From Zasmidium citrigriseum (taxonomy: Eukaryota; Ascomycota; Dothideomycetes; Mycosphaerellales; Mycosphaerellaceae), in contig NHNW01000015.1 in assembly GCA_002786025.1 (NCBI GenBank), forward strand, positions 434,001 through 498,000: 64,000 nucleotides of DNA, given 5' to 3'. Shown one piece after another: positions 35,266 through 44,688 of the stretch (within the stretch, counting starts at the first letter, position 1; every line of letters begins with the position of its first letter). The notes below the pieces were generated by a model, which was not told the origin of the DNA, made no database searches, and was given only the letters and a program-made list of their open reading frames with translations. The translations under genes and the position numbers were made by a program.

Positions 35266-35674
35266 AAGAAGATCTCATTCGCAATATCCGGTCCAGCAAC
35301 CAGCACGCTTACATCGCGAGCTAATCGGGATGCACACCACGTCTCCTCCAAGTTAGCCAGACGAGGGCGAAGTACTGCCAGAGGACGCGACCCATGCAAG
35401 TCTGGACGATACCGGACTTGCGCAGCCGACATGGATGGTACAGCAGTCTACTCTCAGATGCGCCGTAGTACCCATGCGAGAGGCAATACGGATTCATATC
35501 CGTGGCTGATGGAGAAGGAGGGGAGAGACAGACAAGGGGCTGGAAAACGCTTGACGAGAACTCAATACACAATACTATCAAAAGCAAAATTCGACTCCAT
35601 AACGCCAAGCTGTCACGATATTCTCACCGGCTATCCATTCGCTGACCAGGAAACCTCCATATCAATCTCCCTCT
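35266..35674. other. Convergent intergenic space
   Basis: This 409-bp gap holds two facing 3' ends. No coding signal is seen. Confidence 0.5.
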
Positions 35675-36223
35675 TCAATCAACAGCAAAATACTCCAAAT
35701 CCGCCCGTCCAATCATCTCCGGCACAAACCTCCTAGTCGACTGATACCCGGCAGCGGTGATGAGGACTGTCAAAATCGTGAAGAACACGATGACCGCGAT
35801 ATACAACCAGGTCGGGAACTGCGGGCCATCATCATCTTCGTCTTCGTCTTGTTGAGGGAGGAGAGGGGTCTTCTCGTTCATGTCGATGTTGTTGTTTGCC
35901 TTTGGGACGTGGGCGACCAGGCCTCTTTCTGCGATATCGGAGTCGTGTTCGTGGAGAGGCTTCTCGTTCATGTAGTTGGCGAGCGGCACGTAGGCGAGGA
36001 GGCCTTTTTCTGCGATTTTGTTGTTGTTGGGGTTGGGCTTGGAGCTGGTGGGGTTTGGGTCGGCCTCAGGGGCGGCGACGTCGGCGTTATTCTTGTTCAT
36101 GAGAGAGGATAACATCGTGAGTTGTGTTGGCTTGGTTTGATCGCTTGGGTGTGTCTTGTCGTTGTATGGAAGAGCTGGTTGTGATTGAGCTGAGTTGTGT
36201 TGGAATTTGATGTGACGAAACAT
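35675..36223 (-). CDS. Small single-pass membrane protein with two internal repeats
   Basis: One exon; 182 residues from the ATG at 36223, or 146 from an internal Met. The N-terminal 69 residues are Asn/Pro-rich and disordered. Residues ~70-90 and ~97-121 are imperfect copies (IAEKGLLAYVP / IAERGLVAHVP, each followed by MNEK-x-PL). The second copy ends in EKTPLL, which fits the acidic dileucine sorting signal ExxxLL. An acidic run precedes one membrane helix at ~139-158, and a short C-terminal tail follows. There is no signal peptide, so a tail-in type topology with a cytosolic N-terminus is likely. I recognise no family. It is adjacent to two other small single-pass proteins. Confidence 0.6.
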   Translation of the reverse strand: MFRHIKFQHNSAQSQPALPYNDKTHPSDQTKPTQLTMLSSLMNKNNADVAAPEADPNPTSSKPNPNNNKIAEKGLLAYVPLANYMNEKPLHEHDSDIAERGLVAHVPKANNNIDMNEKTPLLPQQDEDEDDDGPQFPTWLYIAVIVFFTILTVLITAAGYQSTRRFVPEMIGRADLEYFAVD

Positions 36224-36545
36224 CGATCAAAGTGCAGCAGGACCGTTATTCTTATACCTTGAGTCATTTTCCAGGTGGTAAGCAGCATTGATTTCTCTTG
36301 GGCGATAAATTCTGGCATTACCATTCGAAGTGCCTTGTGTGGGCGAAGTAATTTTAAAGTTTGGTGTGTCGAATTTGTGCGCATGAACGAAAAGGGGCTT
36401 CACAGGATGCACGGATGGAGAACAACACTCTGATTTCTACGAATTACAAGTCTCGAGATCTGAACGCATTCCTGTAGATGTCGGTGACATGCGACACATA
36501 GTCCCAAATCTTGCCTCCAAAATTCACCATTTCTACAATCGCATC
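36224..36545. promoter_or_regulatory. Promoter region of the repeat-containing membrane protein
   Basis: 322 bp between two minus-strand genes. It is AT-rich, as expected of a promoter plus 3' UTR. No motif is assigned. Confidence 0.4.
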
Positions 36546-37247
36546 TCAAGCCGACCATCGCACCTCAATGACCTCCCCATCTCCAAGCACACCCTGAAAC
36601 GGAACATCCGCACCCACAACATCCCTCTTATACCAATGATGCACCGTCGGCGGATTCTCCCCACGATCCTGAGACATCACACTCCCATCCAAACTATCGC
36701 CATTCGCATCCACAACCCCATACTCCCCATCCATTACTTCTCGATCATCTCCAACAACATCATCACTGCCAACACGATCACTCTCACCACTACGATGATG
36801 ATTCTTTCTTTCACCCCAAACCCCCACCAAAACCCCAATGACCGCCAGAAGTCCCACCACAAGAATAACTCCCCCACCAATTTTCCCCCTTCGAAACTTC
36901 CGATCGATTTCTCGTTGACTGGGACGGCTCGAACGAGTTTGATTAGGTGCTCGAGGGGCACGAAGAGCTGAGATGGGATTGTTGGTCTTCACACGGCCAG
37001 GGAAGAGACGGGCGTAACTTGGTGGATCGAAACTTTCGCCGTAGGAGGGGAGTTCGATGCCTTCATGTTCCTGTTGTTCTGAGGGGGCTGGAGGAGTGTA
37101 GCGAGGAAGAGTCTCCATGGAGCTAGAGCGCAGGATGACAGGAGCGTGTGTGCGAGCAGGTCGTCTGGGCGTGCTGAAGGCGCGAGAGCGGGTGTTGTGC
37201 AGGAGGTGGAAGTCGGGGATGTAGCTATTTCCTAGAGGTGGCCACAT
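36546..37247 (-). CDS. Single-pass membrane protein with N-terminal PY motifs
   Basis: One exon, 233 residues. The N-terminal half is disordered and holds three PY-type motifs: LPRY (47-50), LPSY (66-69) and PPSY (75-78), the last two as LPSYG-ESFD-PPSY. A basic stretch (DRKFRRGK) precedes one membrane helix at ~124-144; the C-terminal part is acidic. PPxY and LPxY motifs bind WW domains of Rsp5/NEDD4 ubiquitin ligases, so an arrestin-like or adaptor role is possible, but that is inference. The divergent neighbour at 38332 has the same motif pair. I know no named family for it. Confidence 0.65.
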   Translation of the reverse strand: MWPPLGNSYIPDFHLLHNTRSRAFSTPRRPARTHAPVILRSSSMETLPRYTPPAPSEQQEHEGIELPSYGESFDPPSYARLFPGRVKTNNPISALRAPRAPNQTRSSRPSQREIDRKFRRGKIGGGVILVVGLLAVIGVLVGVWGERKNHHRSGESDRVGSDDVVGDDREVMDGEYGVVDANGDSLDGSVMSQDRGENPPTVHHWYKRDVVGADVPFQGVLGDGEVIEVRWSA

Positions 37248-38331
37248 TCTTGTCGTTAGAGTAGATGGTGCGGTGGCACAAGGGTGGGGAGGATATGGTA
37301 CTTATGGATTTGGACATTTTGGGTGCCTTGGGGCGATGCGAGCACTCGTGGGCGTATTACATCTCTCTTGGCGCCTTTGGGGAGCTGGAGAGTGTTGCTG
37401 ACTTGGGTGGGTGCTGAATTGGCGCATCATGTGGTTGAGGTACCGCTGTGCTGGGAGGTCTTGCGGTGTTAAAAGTTTGGGTGGACCAGTTTGCCCGAAA
37501 GTCAGCTAGTATTCCCATGCCATTAGTGTCTCTATTGGTCGAATGTATCTTTTCGTGGCTTTCGTGGCGGTGGAGTGCCAGTAGCAGCAGAAATTCGAAG
37601 TTGCTTTCACTGGGAAGCAGGATGGCTTCGGTCGCTTCCTCAGTATGATGGCAGTTGCGAATCGATCAAAATGTCAGTCGCATTCTTGCAACGATGCAAG
37701 AAAATATCTTGGTCCTCAAATCAGCCCACCCAATCCTCAAAGAGCCAGAATGGCAAAAGTTTGCCTATTCTCGAAGATCATTCGAACCTAGGACTTTGAG
37801 ATGGCAAAACAAAAACTCAAGCCCCATAGGCGCAACCGAACCGCCATGGCACGAAGCCTGCGACCTAAATCCAATTGCTAGGGACTTGAGTGATTGGTCA
37901 GATCAAAAACAATATATATAGTCTTATCGACCCGTTGCCGAAGATCGCCCTTTGGAAGTCGTCGCTGTCGTCGCTGTGATCGTCGCCATGCATGCTGTCG
38001 CCGTTGTCACGCACCTGCTGGATGCAATGAATGTTAACATTTGATACTCTAGTTGGTACCATATAAGCGGCGATGATTATCTCAAGGGTAAGTGTCTGGA
38101 GCGATGTTGCTTACCGTCGTCAACAGCATCGTGACATGTCACGATAGTGGAGTCGCCCATATCTTTCCCCTGGTAGCGAGAACGAATCCCACCGCAAGAA
38201 AAATGTTCTGCACACCGCGACATTGCTACTCTTCATGAAGAGCCACCTCGTCCGTTCAGGCTTTCACCTTCACGACCACATCGATGTGGTCACGCCAGCT
38301 CGTACAGCCCCCAAATCCACCCACCGCAACC
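37248..38331. promoter_or_regulatory. Long divergent intergenic region between two PY-motif genes
   Basis: 1,084 bp separate two divergent genes. The part 37,640-37,920 is AT-richer and has an 88-codon ORF (37655-37921) that does not look like protein. A tRNA B-box-like word on the minus strand near 37790 has no partner A-box or stems. I see no mobile element. Confidence 0.45.
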
Positions 38332-38799
38332 ATGCCGCCACAAGAAAGACGCCGCGCAACAATCTTCTACTTCCCCGAATTCATCCCCACCGAAGACACC
38401 ATCCAATCCCCAGCACGCCCGCCCTCCGTCAACCCACCAAACTACGCCCACCAGACCGAGTACTCAGCCCTTCTCCACGAAGGCTACACAGAATCCGACA
38501 TCGAATCCACCTACTCCGACTCCTCCCTACCATCTTACGGCGCCATCGCCCGCGACGTCCCACCAGATTACTGCACCTATGGCGTATGCATGATGCGCAG
38601 GATGTCGCTGGTCCCGGCGGATTGTTGTCGTGAGAGGGCGAGGAATCGACGGCGCAGGGAGAGGAGGGAGAGGGGTTGCGTTGCGAGGATGGGAGCTTGT
38701 TGTGAGGAGAATAGTCCGGCGATTTGTGTGGCGATTGCGATTTGGACGGCAGCGATTTTGTTTTTGTTGGTTGTTTTTGCGCCGGGGGTGGAGTTTTGA
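38332..38799 (+). CDS. Small single-pass membrane protein with PY motifs and Cys-rich juxtamembrane region
   Basis: One exon, 155 residues from the ATG in context CAACCATGCC; an in-frame ATG at 38284 would add 16. PY motifs are PPNY (35-38), LPSY (66-69) and PPDY (77-80), the latter two as LPSYG-AIARDV-PPDY. An Arg-rich patch (ERARNRRRRERRERG) with nearby Cys residues (CC at 98-99 and 123-124) precedes a membrane helix at ~130-150, and the protein ends just after it, as in tail-anchored proteins. Juxtamembrane Cys could be palmitoylated (inference). The shared LPSYG...PPxY block suggests an old relationship with the gene at 36546-37247. Confidence 0.65.
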   Translation: MPPQERRRATIFYFPEFIPTEDTIQSPARPPSVNPPNYAHQTEYSALLHEGYTESDIESTYSDSSLPSYGAIARDVPPDYCTYGVCMMRRMSLVPADCCRERARNRRRRERRERGCVARMGACCEENSPAICVAIAIWTAAILFLLVVFAPGVEF

Positions 38800-39041
38800 G
38801 GGGGTGGAACGGCAGTCAAAGGACGCATGGGAGGTATTTGAGCTGGTAAGTCTTCAGGTGGATGTGTATGAGCGTGTGTTGACCTTGTGACAGCGGCTCG
38901 ATATCTAAATGGGGATCTCGATCGTCGAAGGAGGAGGACTATGCCTTGGTCATTTATTTTGAGAAGGCGCCGAGAAGGTAGTTTTGTGACATGGGCGATA
39001 CTTACAAGACACTTCGAGAAATATCATTTGCCGAGGCCATC

Positions 39042-39641
39042 CTAACCTGCTTTCGACTCTTGCTTCTGATCATCACACTTCTCTCTCCATTCGTCCTCCA
39101 GCATCGAGTACACCAGATCGTCCCAGAATTGTCCATCATACCACACCTCATCCCTCAATCTCCCATCCAACTTGAACCCAACCCTGCTACAAAGCTTCAT
39201 CGATGGCACGTTGTGTTCGTACACATACGTCGCTATCTTGTGCAGTCCAGCATGTCTGAATCCCCATTCCAGACACCATCGAACCGCCTCGCTGCCATAT
39301 CCTTGGCCTTGGTACTCCTTTAAGAGATTAATTCCTAGCTTGGCGTTCCTCAAATGTCGCCCATTGGGGAAGTTAGCGTCTTTGAGCGTGATCGTGCCGA
39401 TGTCCGTGAGTTGCTGGCCGGAGTCCTTGTCTTGTGGTTTGATGCAGATGATAGCGGCCAGCATGCATGTTTCGAAGTTGGCGAGATCTCGGGCGGCAGC
39501 TGCTTTGCCTTGGGGAGTCGGTAGGAATGGAGTTGAGTTCTGGTGGGATTCGGTATCTTGATGGATTCGGGTCAGAAAATCTTCATCTGTGTCTTCGATG
39601 GCTCGGTAGGCAAGGCGGTCAGAGGAGAGGATGCTGCTCAT
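39042..39641 (-). CDS. GNAT-family N-acetyltransferase (RimJ/RimL type)
   Basis: One exon, 199 residues from the first ATG (MSSILSSDRLAYRAI). The N-terminal strand LAYRAIEDTDEDFL and the acetyl-CoA loop YQGQGYGSEAVRW, the family's Q/RxxGxG/A, are clear. They are followed by HKIATYVYEHNVPSMKLCSRVGFKLDGRL, which I split here as the NxxSMKLxxRxGF block typical of the Acetyltransf_3 group. These enzymes move acetyl from acetyl-CoA to amino groups of proteins or small molecules; the substrate cannot be read from the sequence. Its promoter faces that of the ERF4-like gene. Confidence 0.85.
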   Translation of the reverse strand: MSSILSSDRLAYRAIEDTDEDFLTRIHQDTESHQNSTPFLPTPQGKAAAARDLANFETCMLAAIICIKPQDKDSGQQLTDIGTITLKDANFPNGRHLRNAKLGINLLKEYQGQGYGSEAVRWCLEWGFRHAGLHKIATYVYEHNVPSMKLCSRVGFKLDGRLRDEVWYDGQFWDDLVYSMLEDEWREKCDDQKQESKAG

Positions 39642-40120
39642 GATCGGTCGTCGCTCCAAAATAGGAAGATTAGATGTCGAGAGAAGGTTGTTGTTAGCTC
39701 ATGAAGCGACGGTAGACTGTGTACAAAGGGTGAAGAGATCATGACGACAGGAAAGAGTCAGAGAGGAGTGGATACGTGGTGAGTCCATTCTGCTTCGTTT
39801 CTCGTCACAGATTGAGTAACGGTGTGTTTCTGAAGGCGCTTCTATCCTCCGCAAGTCGTGCCCACGGAATCCAGCCTGGCTATGAGTGCCGTCAAACGTC
39901 CAGACGGTCGTATGCCATAGACACGATTCCATAGTGAGAGATAGAGAGGAGAGTTGGGCACGAAGTGAGGTCAGGCCCCTGCAGATGATCTGCACGCCAG
40001 CGCGCCGCACAGACCGGCGAGTTGATGAACAGCCGATGAACCAACCTCCGTGAAGTTCGAACACAATCACCCTCTCCACTGCGGACAGTCTATCGCTTCA
40101 CAAGCATTTGAACATACACC
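39642..40120. promoter_or_regulatory. Divergent promoter region, GNAT / ERF4-like
   Basis: 479 bp lie between the two start codons. The minus-strand ORF at 39699-40079 is most likely chance. No motif is assigned. Confidence 0.45.
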
Positions 40121-41068
40121 ATGGAGACGCTCCATAAATTGGCGGGCGTCCAGCAAGTATCCGACCCCGGCACAGAACGACCAGTCCCTGTCACGAGCAG
40201 CCACGGCCAGAACATCCCCCCTCCACCACCAATACCACAAGACGACGCCAGTGAAGTCGACACGCGTAGTCAGCATAGTGGCCCACGAAAGGCTTCACTC
40301 CCGCTCAATCGCCGCCCATCACACCGATCGTTTCGCTCCCACCGCTCCAAACGCAGTATCGCATCGCGAACTCAGAGCCACGATGCCAATGCTGTGACAG
40401 CAGAGTACCCGCCTTCACCCCGGCCCGCTCAATACGAAGAACACCTTGGCCCACAATCGGTCATACCTCGAACATCAGGAGAGACGGCTGGCACTGGCAT
40501 AGACGAGGAAGAAGACGACGAGTTCACATGGGGTCCTTCGCATCCTTGCTTTCCACACCCGAATCCGCATTGCGCTCCAAACAGTGCAGAATACGCAGCG
40601 ACGAGAGTGATTAGAGTGAAGCGCGACTGGCTGGCTGCTGCAGATCTGTACCCACAATACGCCAACCTCTATCCCGAGATCCTCGATCCACTTGTCAGCG
40701 ATGCTGAATTCCGCGATCTCGTCGCCTCGATCAACGCCATTCTCCAGCGCACGCTATCCCCATACACAACACGAGCCTGGATCGACAGCCTGCTCGGCGC
40801 GGCGACCGGCTACATCTGGGACGACTTGGGTCTGACTGGCGCAAAGAGTGGAGAGAAGGAGCTGGAGAGATGCATCGAGGATTGGAACAAGGAGAAGGAG
40901 AAACAGGGCGAAGAAGTACGGGTTGTACAGCTGAGAAGGACGGGCTTCATGAGCTTGGACTTTGTCGTGCCTGACCCGGGCATTGATGTTCCGAGAGACG
41001 ATGAGGAGAGTGAGGACGAACAGGACTTGACCGAGGCTCTGGCGGGTGGTATAGGACCGGCGGAGTGA
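40121..41068 (+). CDS. erf4: ERF4/GOLGA7-like subunit of the Ras palmitoyltransferase
   Basis: One exon, 315 residues. The first ~140 are disordered (PPPPPIPQ, Arg/Ser repeats, acidic GIDEEEDDEFTWG). The Erf4 domain covers ~150-265: RVIRVKRDWLAAADLYPQYA, LYPEILDPLVSDAEFRDLV and RTLSPYTTRAWIDSLLGAAT-GYIWDDLG, split here. Erf4 (Shr5) stabilises the DHHC enzyme Erf2, which palmitoylates Ras at the ER/Golgi. The C-terminus is acidic. The partner Erf2 is not in this window. The family match is strong in the conserved domain. Confidence 0.88.
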   Translation: METLHKLAGVQQVSDPGTERPVPVTSSHGQNIPPPPPIPQDDASEVDTRSQHSGPRKASLPLNRRPSHRSFRSHRSKRSIASRTQSHDANAVTAEYPPSPRPAQYEEHLGPQSVIPRTSGETAGTGIDEEEDDEFTWGPSHPCFPHPNPHCAPNSAEYAATRVIRVKRDWLAAADLYPQYANLYPEILDPLVSDAEFRDLVASINAILQRTLSPYTTRAWIDSLLGAATGYIWDDLGLTGAKSGEKELERCIEDWNKEKEKQGEEVRVVQLRRTGFMSLDFVVPDPGIDVPRDDEESEDEQDLTEALAGGIGPAE

Positions 41069-41687
41069 AGAGTTGCTTGAGATGATACCAATTTGTAATT
41101 TTTGAGCGTGGCGTTGGTCGAGATGGACGTGATCCTACAGCGTGAGCTTTCTCTCGAAAAGTACAGAAGACGAATAATCAGCTACGGCTGCTCCAATCGC
41201 TTAGTGTTTCACAGGGTTTTCTGGGACGTCGATATCTCGAAGACATCTCTGGGGCGCTCACATATCGACCGGGTCTCTTCAATATCGAAAGCCTTCATCA
41301 AAACGACCAAAGCTTGTCGATCCAACCTGACGTTTGAGAACACACTTCTTCGCATTCAATGCCGAATCCTAGAAGGGGAACGGAGAAAGAGAAGGTTGGA
41401 CGACAGGGAACAACGCTGCACCTGGAGATGGCTTTAACAACCTTGTGACCACCACGAAACATCTCGAGACTTCACGTATGGCAATGCCGTTGCTTGGCTG
41501 GCTTGGTATTGAGTCGTCTGACTATATGATCGTTTCGAGGAGGAGGGAAATATCATGAAGGGTCTGTGGTAAGTCGCGGGCATTTCGCTTTTGCGGTCCT
41601 ATTACTTGCCTTGTCGTTCAGAACCCACGTGCCGTCCCCTTGAGCTTTGAAGACTGGCTGTCGAGGTATTGCAACTGCATCAACATC
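41069..41687. other. Intergenic region before the fasciclin gene
   Basis: This 619-bp gap holds an ERF4 3' UTR and the fasciclin promoter. A GTG-started ORF at 41102-41437 has no recognisable domain and is probably not real. Confidence 0.4.
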
Positions 41688-42831
41688 ATGGCAACAGTAC
41701 ACCAGCTGCCCACAGGTCTATGGCTCTTCGTCCTGATCGGCTTTCTCAAATCTGGCCTGGGACTTCCTACCGCCAATGAACCACGCCAAGCGCAACTTCA
41801 ACCTCTTCTCACGACTGCTCAACAGACGCCAGATCTGTCCATGTTCTATGCGCTGTTTGCGAGCACAGGTGGTCAATCCGGTAAGCCTGGACCGTCTTTG
41901 GAAGAACGATTCAACGATCCAGATAGTTCGTTGCAGTACACGCTGCTGGCACCTACCAATGATGTGAGCAACACACTTATGTTACTTTGACAAAGAATGC
42001 AAAAGAGTTGACTTGAATATGTACCAGGGCTTCGCATCGATCGCCCCTGCCTTCCTCGACGCCCTAACGTCCATCCCTTCCTACGAGCTCTTGCTCACTC
42101 TGCTTCGGAACTACATCCTCCCAGAGACACTCACCTTCGAGGAACTCACACCAAAAAGCGGCGTTGAAGCTGTAGGAGGTTTTATGTTCGACATCGACGC
42201 CGATGGAGCGATTCAAACGAACGAAGGCGTGACGCGTTCCGCAGTACCTATGAGAACAGAGGCGAATCTCCTGCTCGACCAGAACAGACGGCCCATCACC
42301 ATTCCCGCGTCCAATGGCATCATCTACAAAATCGACAGGATGTTCGACCCTCTGATCACGTACTTTGGCGAGGATGCCCCAGGAGACGCACTGCCTCTCT
42401 CCACGAAGCAGGCGGGAACAATGGCCGACATCCTCCGTCAACATCCGAACTTGTCGACTCTCTTCCCTCTGCTCAGTCAAGTCTCTCCCGAATTCGTCGA
42501 TCGCCTCGCCCTCTACTCCGCAGACCAAGCCGTCAACGCCCGAACAGTCTACCTGGCCCCCAGCAATTCTGCTTTTGAGGTCTTGCCGGACTCGATCGTG
42601 CAGTCTGTCACGCAGCCGAGCAATCAGGGTGCCAATTCGATGTTATTGGAATTTGGGCTTGGGGAGTTTGAGGAGGGCGGTGATGTGGTGAGATCGGTTT
42701 CGGGGTTTAATGTCAGTGTTGGGCAGGGGAGGGCGAATAATGCGGCTGTGCAGGAGAGGGTGTGTGCGGAGAATGGGTGTGTTTGGTTGGTGGGGAGGTG
42801 GTTGGATCCGTTGTTTGGGGCTTTTCAGTGA
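41688..42831 (+). CDS. Secreted fasciclin (FAS1)-domain protein
   Basis: Two exons, 41688..41963 and 42028..42831, give 359 residues; the 64-bp intron has donor GTGAGC and acceptor ACCAG. A signal peptide ends near residue 25 (LWLFVLIGFLKSGLGLP). The first FAS1-like domain is marked by YTLLAPTNDGFASIAPAFLD and ends in NGIIYKIDRMFDP; a second, more divergent copy follows (LYSADQAVNARTVYLAPSNS). FAS1 proteins are extracellular adhesion or wall-associated molecules. I see no clear GPI-anchor signal, so secretion is more likely than anchoring. Two Cys near the C-terminus (CAENGC) may form a disulfide. Confidence 0.8.
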
Positions 42832-43251
42832 GGCCTTCGCAATGGTTCGACTTGCTACTGACATTCTGGGGCAGTGTTCGATTACGAGTACGATGACTGC
42901 TCAGTCTTATCTCTGCTGGTTCGGTGCCCTCAGCAATTCTGCCCTTAGTAGGTCTTCCTCTAGGATTATGAAACACCTAGAAGAGAAGAGGCTACCTGTC
43001 CAGACGAGGCGGCAATCTGACCAGGAGACTTCAAGTCTCCTAGCATGCAGAAATGAGACCAGACGACGCTATAACCGAAAAAAGCGATTCCAAGATCAAT
43101 GTCCTCTGGAGTAGCCAGCAATCTTGTCCCGGCCGCGTCCAGAGATCTCGTCACATTGGTCAGTTCTCGAGACCTTCTGTAATCCTAGCATTGTCTTTTG
43201 CAGCTAACAGTCATGCCATCTTAGATCGATCAAGGCTGAGCTCAGGAGCGA
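42832..43251. other. Gap between fasciclin gene and decayed gene
   Basis: 420 bp without a clear gene. Both strands have short ORFs (42966-43154 minus, 43053-43271 plus); either could be a further piece of the decayed gene or noise. Confidence 0.35.
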
Positions 43252-44453
43252 ATGAGATTTGCGACGGATAACATCGCCTATTTCTACCTCTACGGACTGG
43301 AGAATCTAGCAAGTGATGTGCTGGGCATGTGGCAATCGCGTGCCCAGAACGTCACCAGTGCCCTTTTTGAGGACCCCGATACAATCGGACGAGCTATTCA
43401 GGGTGGCGTTGCCTTTGCAACTAACCGGGACGAAACCACTCCCCGCAACGCAGACGATGATAGCAGCTTTATTTTCCAGTCTTCTCAGCGGTGTCTGGGC
43501 CGGTGGAGCCAAGTATGGCCCGCCCGTGATCATTTAAGCTGCCACACAAGCTTTCAGAACCATCTGGCTAATGGGACAAAGTAACGGAATCGACAACAAG
43601 AAGTACTCGTCTCCCAGTGCCCCTTTCGCAACATCTTGTGATGGCACGATCCCCTGGGACGGTCTCAACTACGCCATGTCCGGTAGCAACAGATTGGCCT
43701 ACACCGTCACAGCACCGGGCAACTTGTCTGGTGGAACCTGCTACATGATCCATGATATACCTCACTGTAAGTGTCTCAAACCCGACTTGCGTACAAGGTG
43801 TCAGCTAACAAAGTGACAGGGCTAGTATCGCTCATAGGGAGCTCAACTTCCGCGGGTTACTTCAACGCATACCTGTACCAGACCGCTGGAGTATCCTATC
43901 TCAACGGAACCGTTGGTCAGTTCGGAGGCTTGAGCATAATCGATGTCGTGACAAAGTACGTGGTCTATCTCCCGAACATTTCACCCTTGCCTTTTGCAAA
44001 CACACAGGCCGACCAGTCCATCTCAGTGCCGTCAACACCTGAAACGCCAACGGCCAAAAGAACGACTTCAGCGCTGACGCTCCGGCGAGCTCGTTCTCCA
44101 ACATTCTGTCGTTCCAGAGTAACAGCATCGCTGATATCCTTGGGCTGGTGCATATTCCGACCTGTAGCGCTTTCGACATTGCGAATATTCTTGGCGCCGA
44201 TCCTGGTGATACACTTGGTCTTTCCACTTGGCCTTGTCCGAATAGCACTTATGATGGGACTGGAGGCTGGACCAAATGAGCCGATGCACACAGACAGCTC
44301 AGCGGCTGTCGGGACGATGAGATTCTTGGCGCCAAACGAAGGTTCACGCTAACCCCTAGTCACATGGCGGAGATGAATAGACCGGTCAAGGGCCTTTCAG
44401 GCTTCCAGGTGACATTCGCCTACCTGCAGGACATATTGATGAGTAGGAATTAG
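43252..44453 (+). pseudogene. Decayed intron-containing gene for a probable secreted/wall protein
   Basis: Protein-like reading frames follow one another on the plus strand but are broken. Frame 1 runs from 43252; near 43470 coding character moves to another frame (SSLLSGVWAGGAKYG), which meets TAA at 43535-43537 and continues as TIWLMGQSNGIDNKKYSS. A normal intron at 43770-43819 (donor GTAAGT, acceptor GACAG) leads to a good exon (YFNAYLYQTAGVSYLNG). After ~43960 the frame shifts again and shows in-frame TGA at 44040-44042 and 44277-44279 before the final TAG at 44451. The clean intron signals show it was once a real gene. Base composition is normal, so this is ordinary decay, not heavy RIP. 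I do not recognise the family. Confidence 0.65.
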
Positions 44454-44688
44454 CCAGTCCGGCCTTCCGCCTATTTCCTTAACGACAAGAAGCCTCGACA
44501 CGAGGACTCTCTCGTCAGCATGCTTAATACACCACGACCCACCTTAGGTAAGATCGGCACCAAGCTGAACACAGGCGCTGAGAGTGGCAGACCACAATGA
44601 TCGATGTATTTAGACTTTGTCATATTCGTCGACATGAAAATAAGCTTCTCACCACCGCCACATCGATTGCTTGTGAAGCTCGGCGGAA

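Noticed and set aside
37640..37921. B-box-like word (GGTTCGAAT on the minus strand) and an 88-codon ORF
   Set aside because: No T-stem pairing, no A-box or acceptor stem, and the ORF has no protein-like character.
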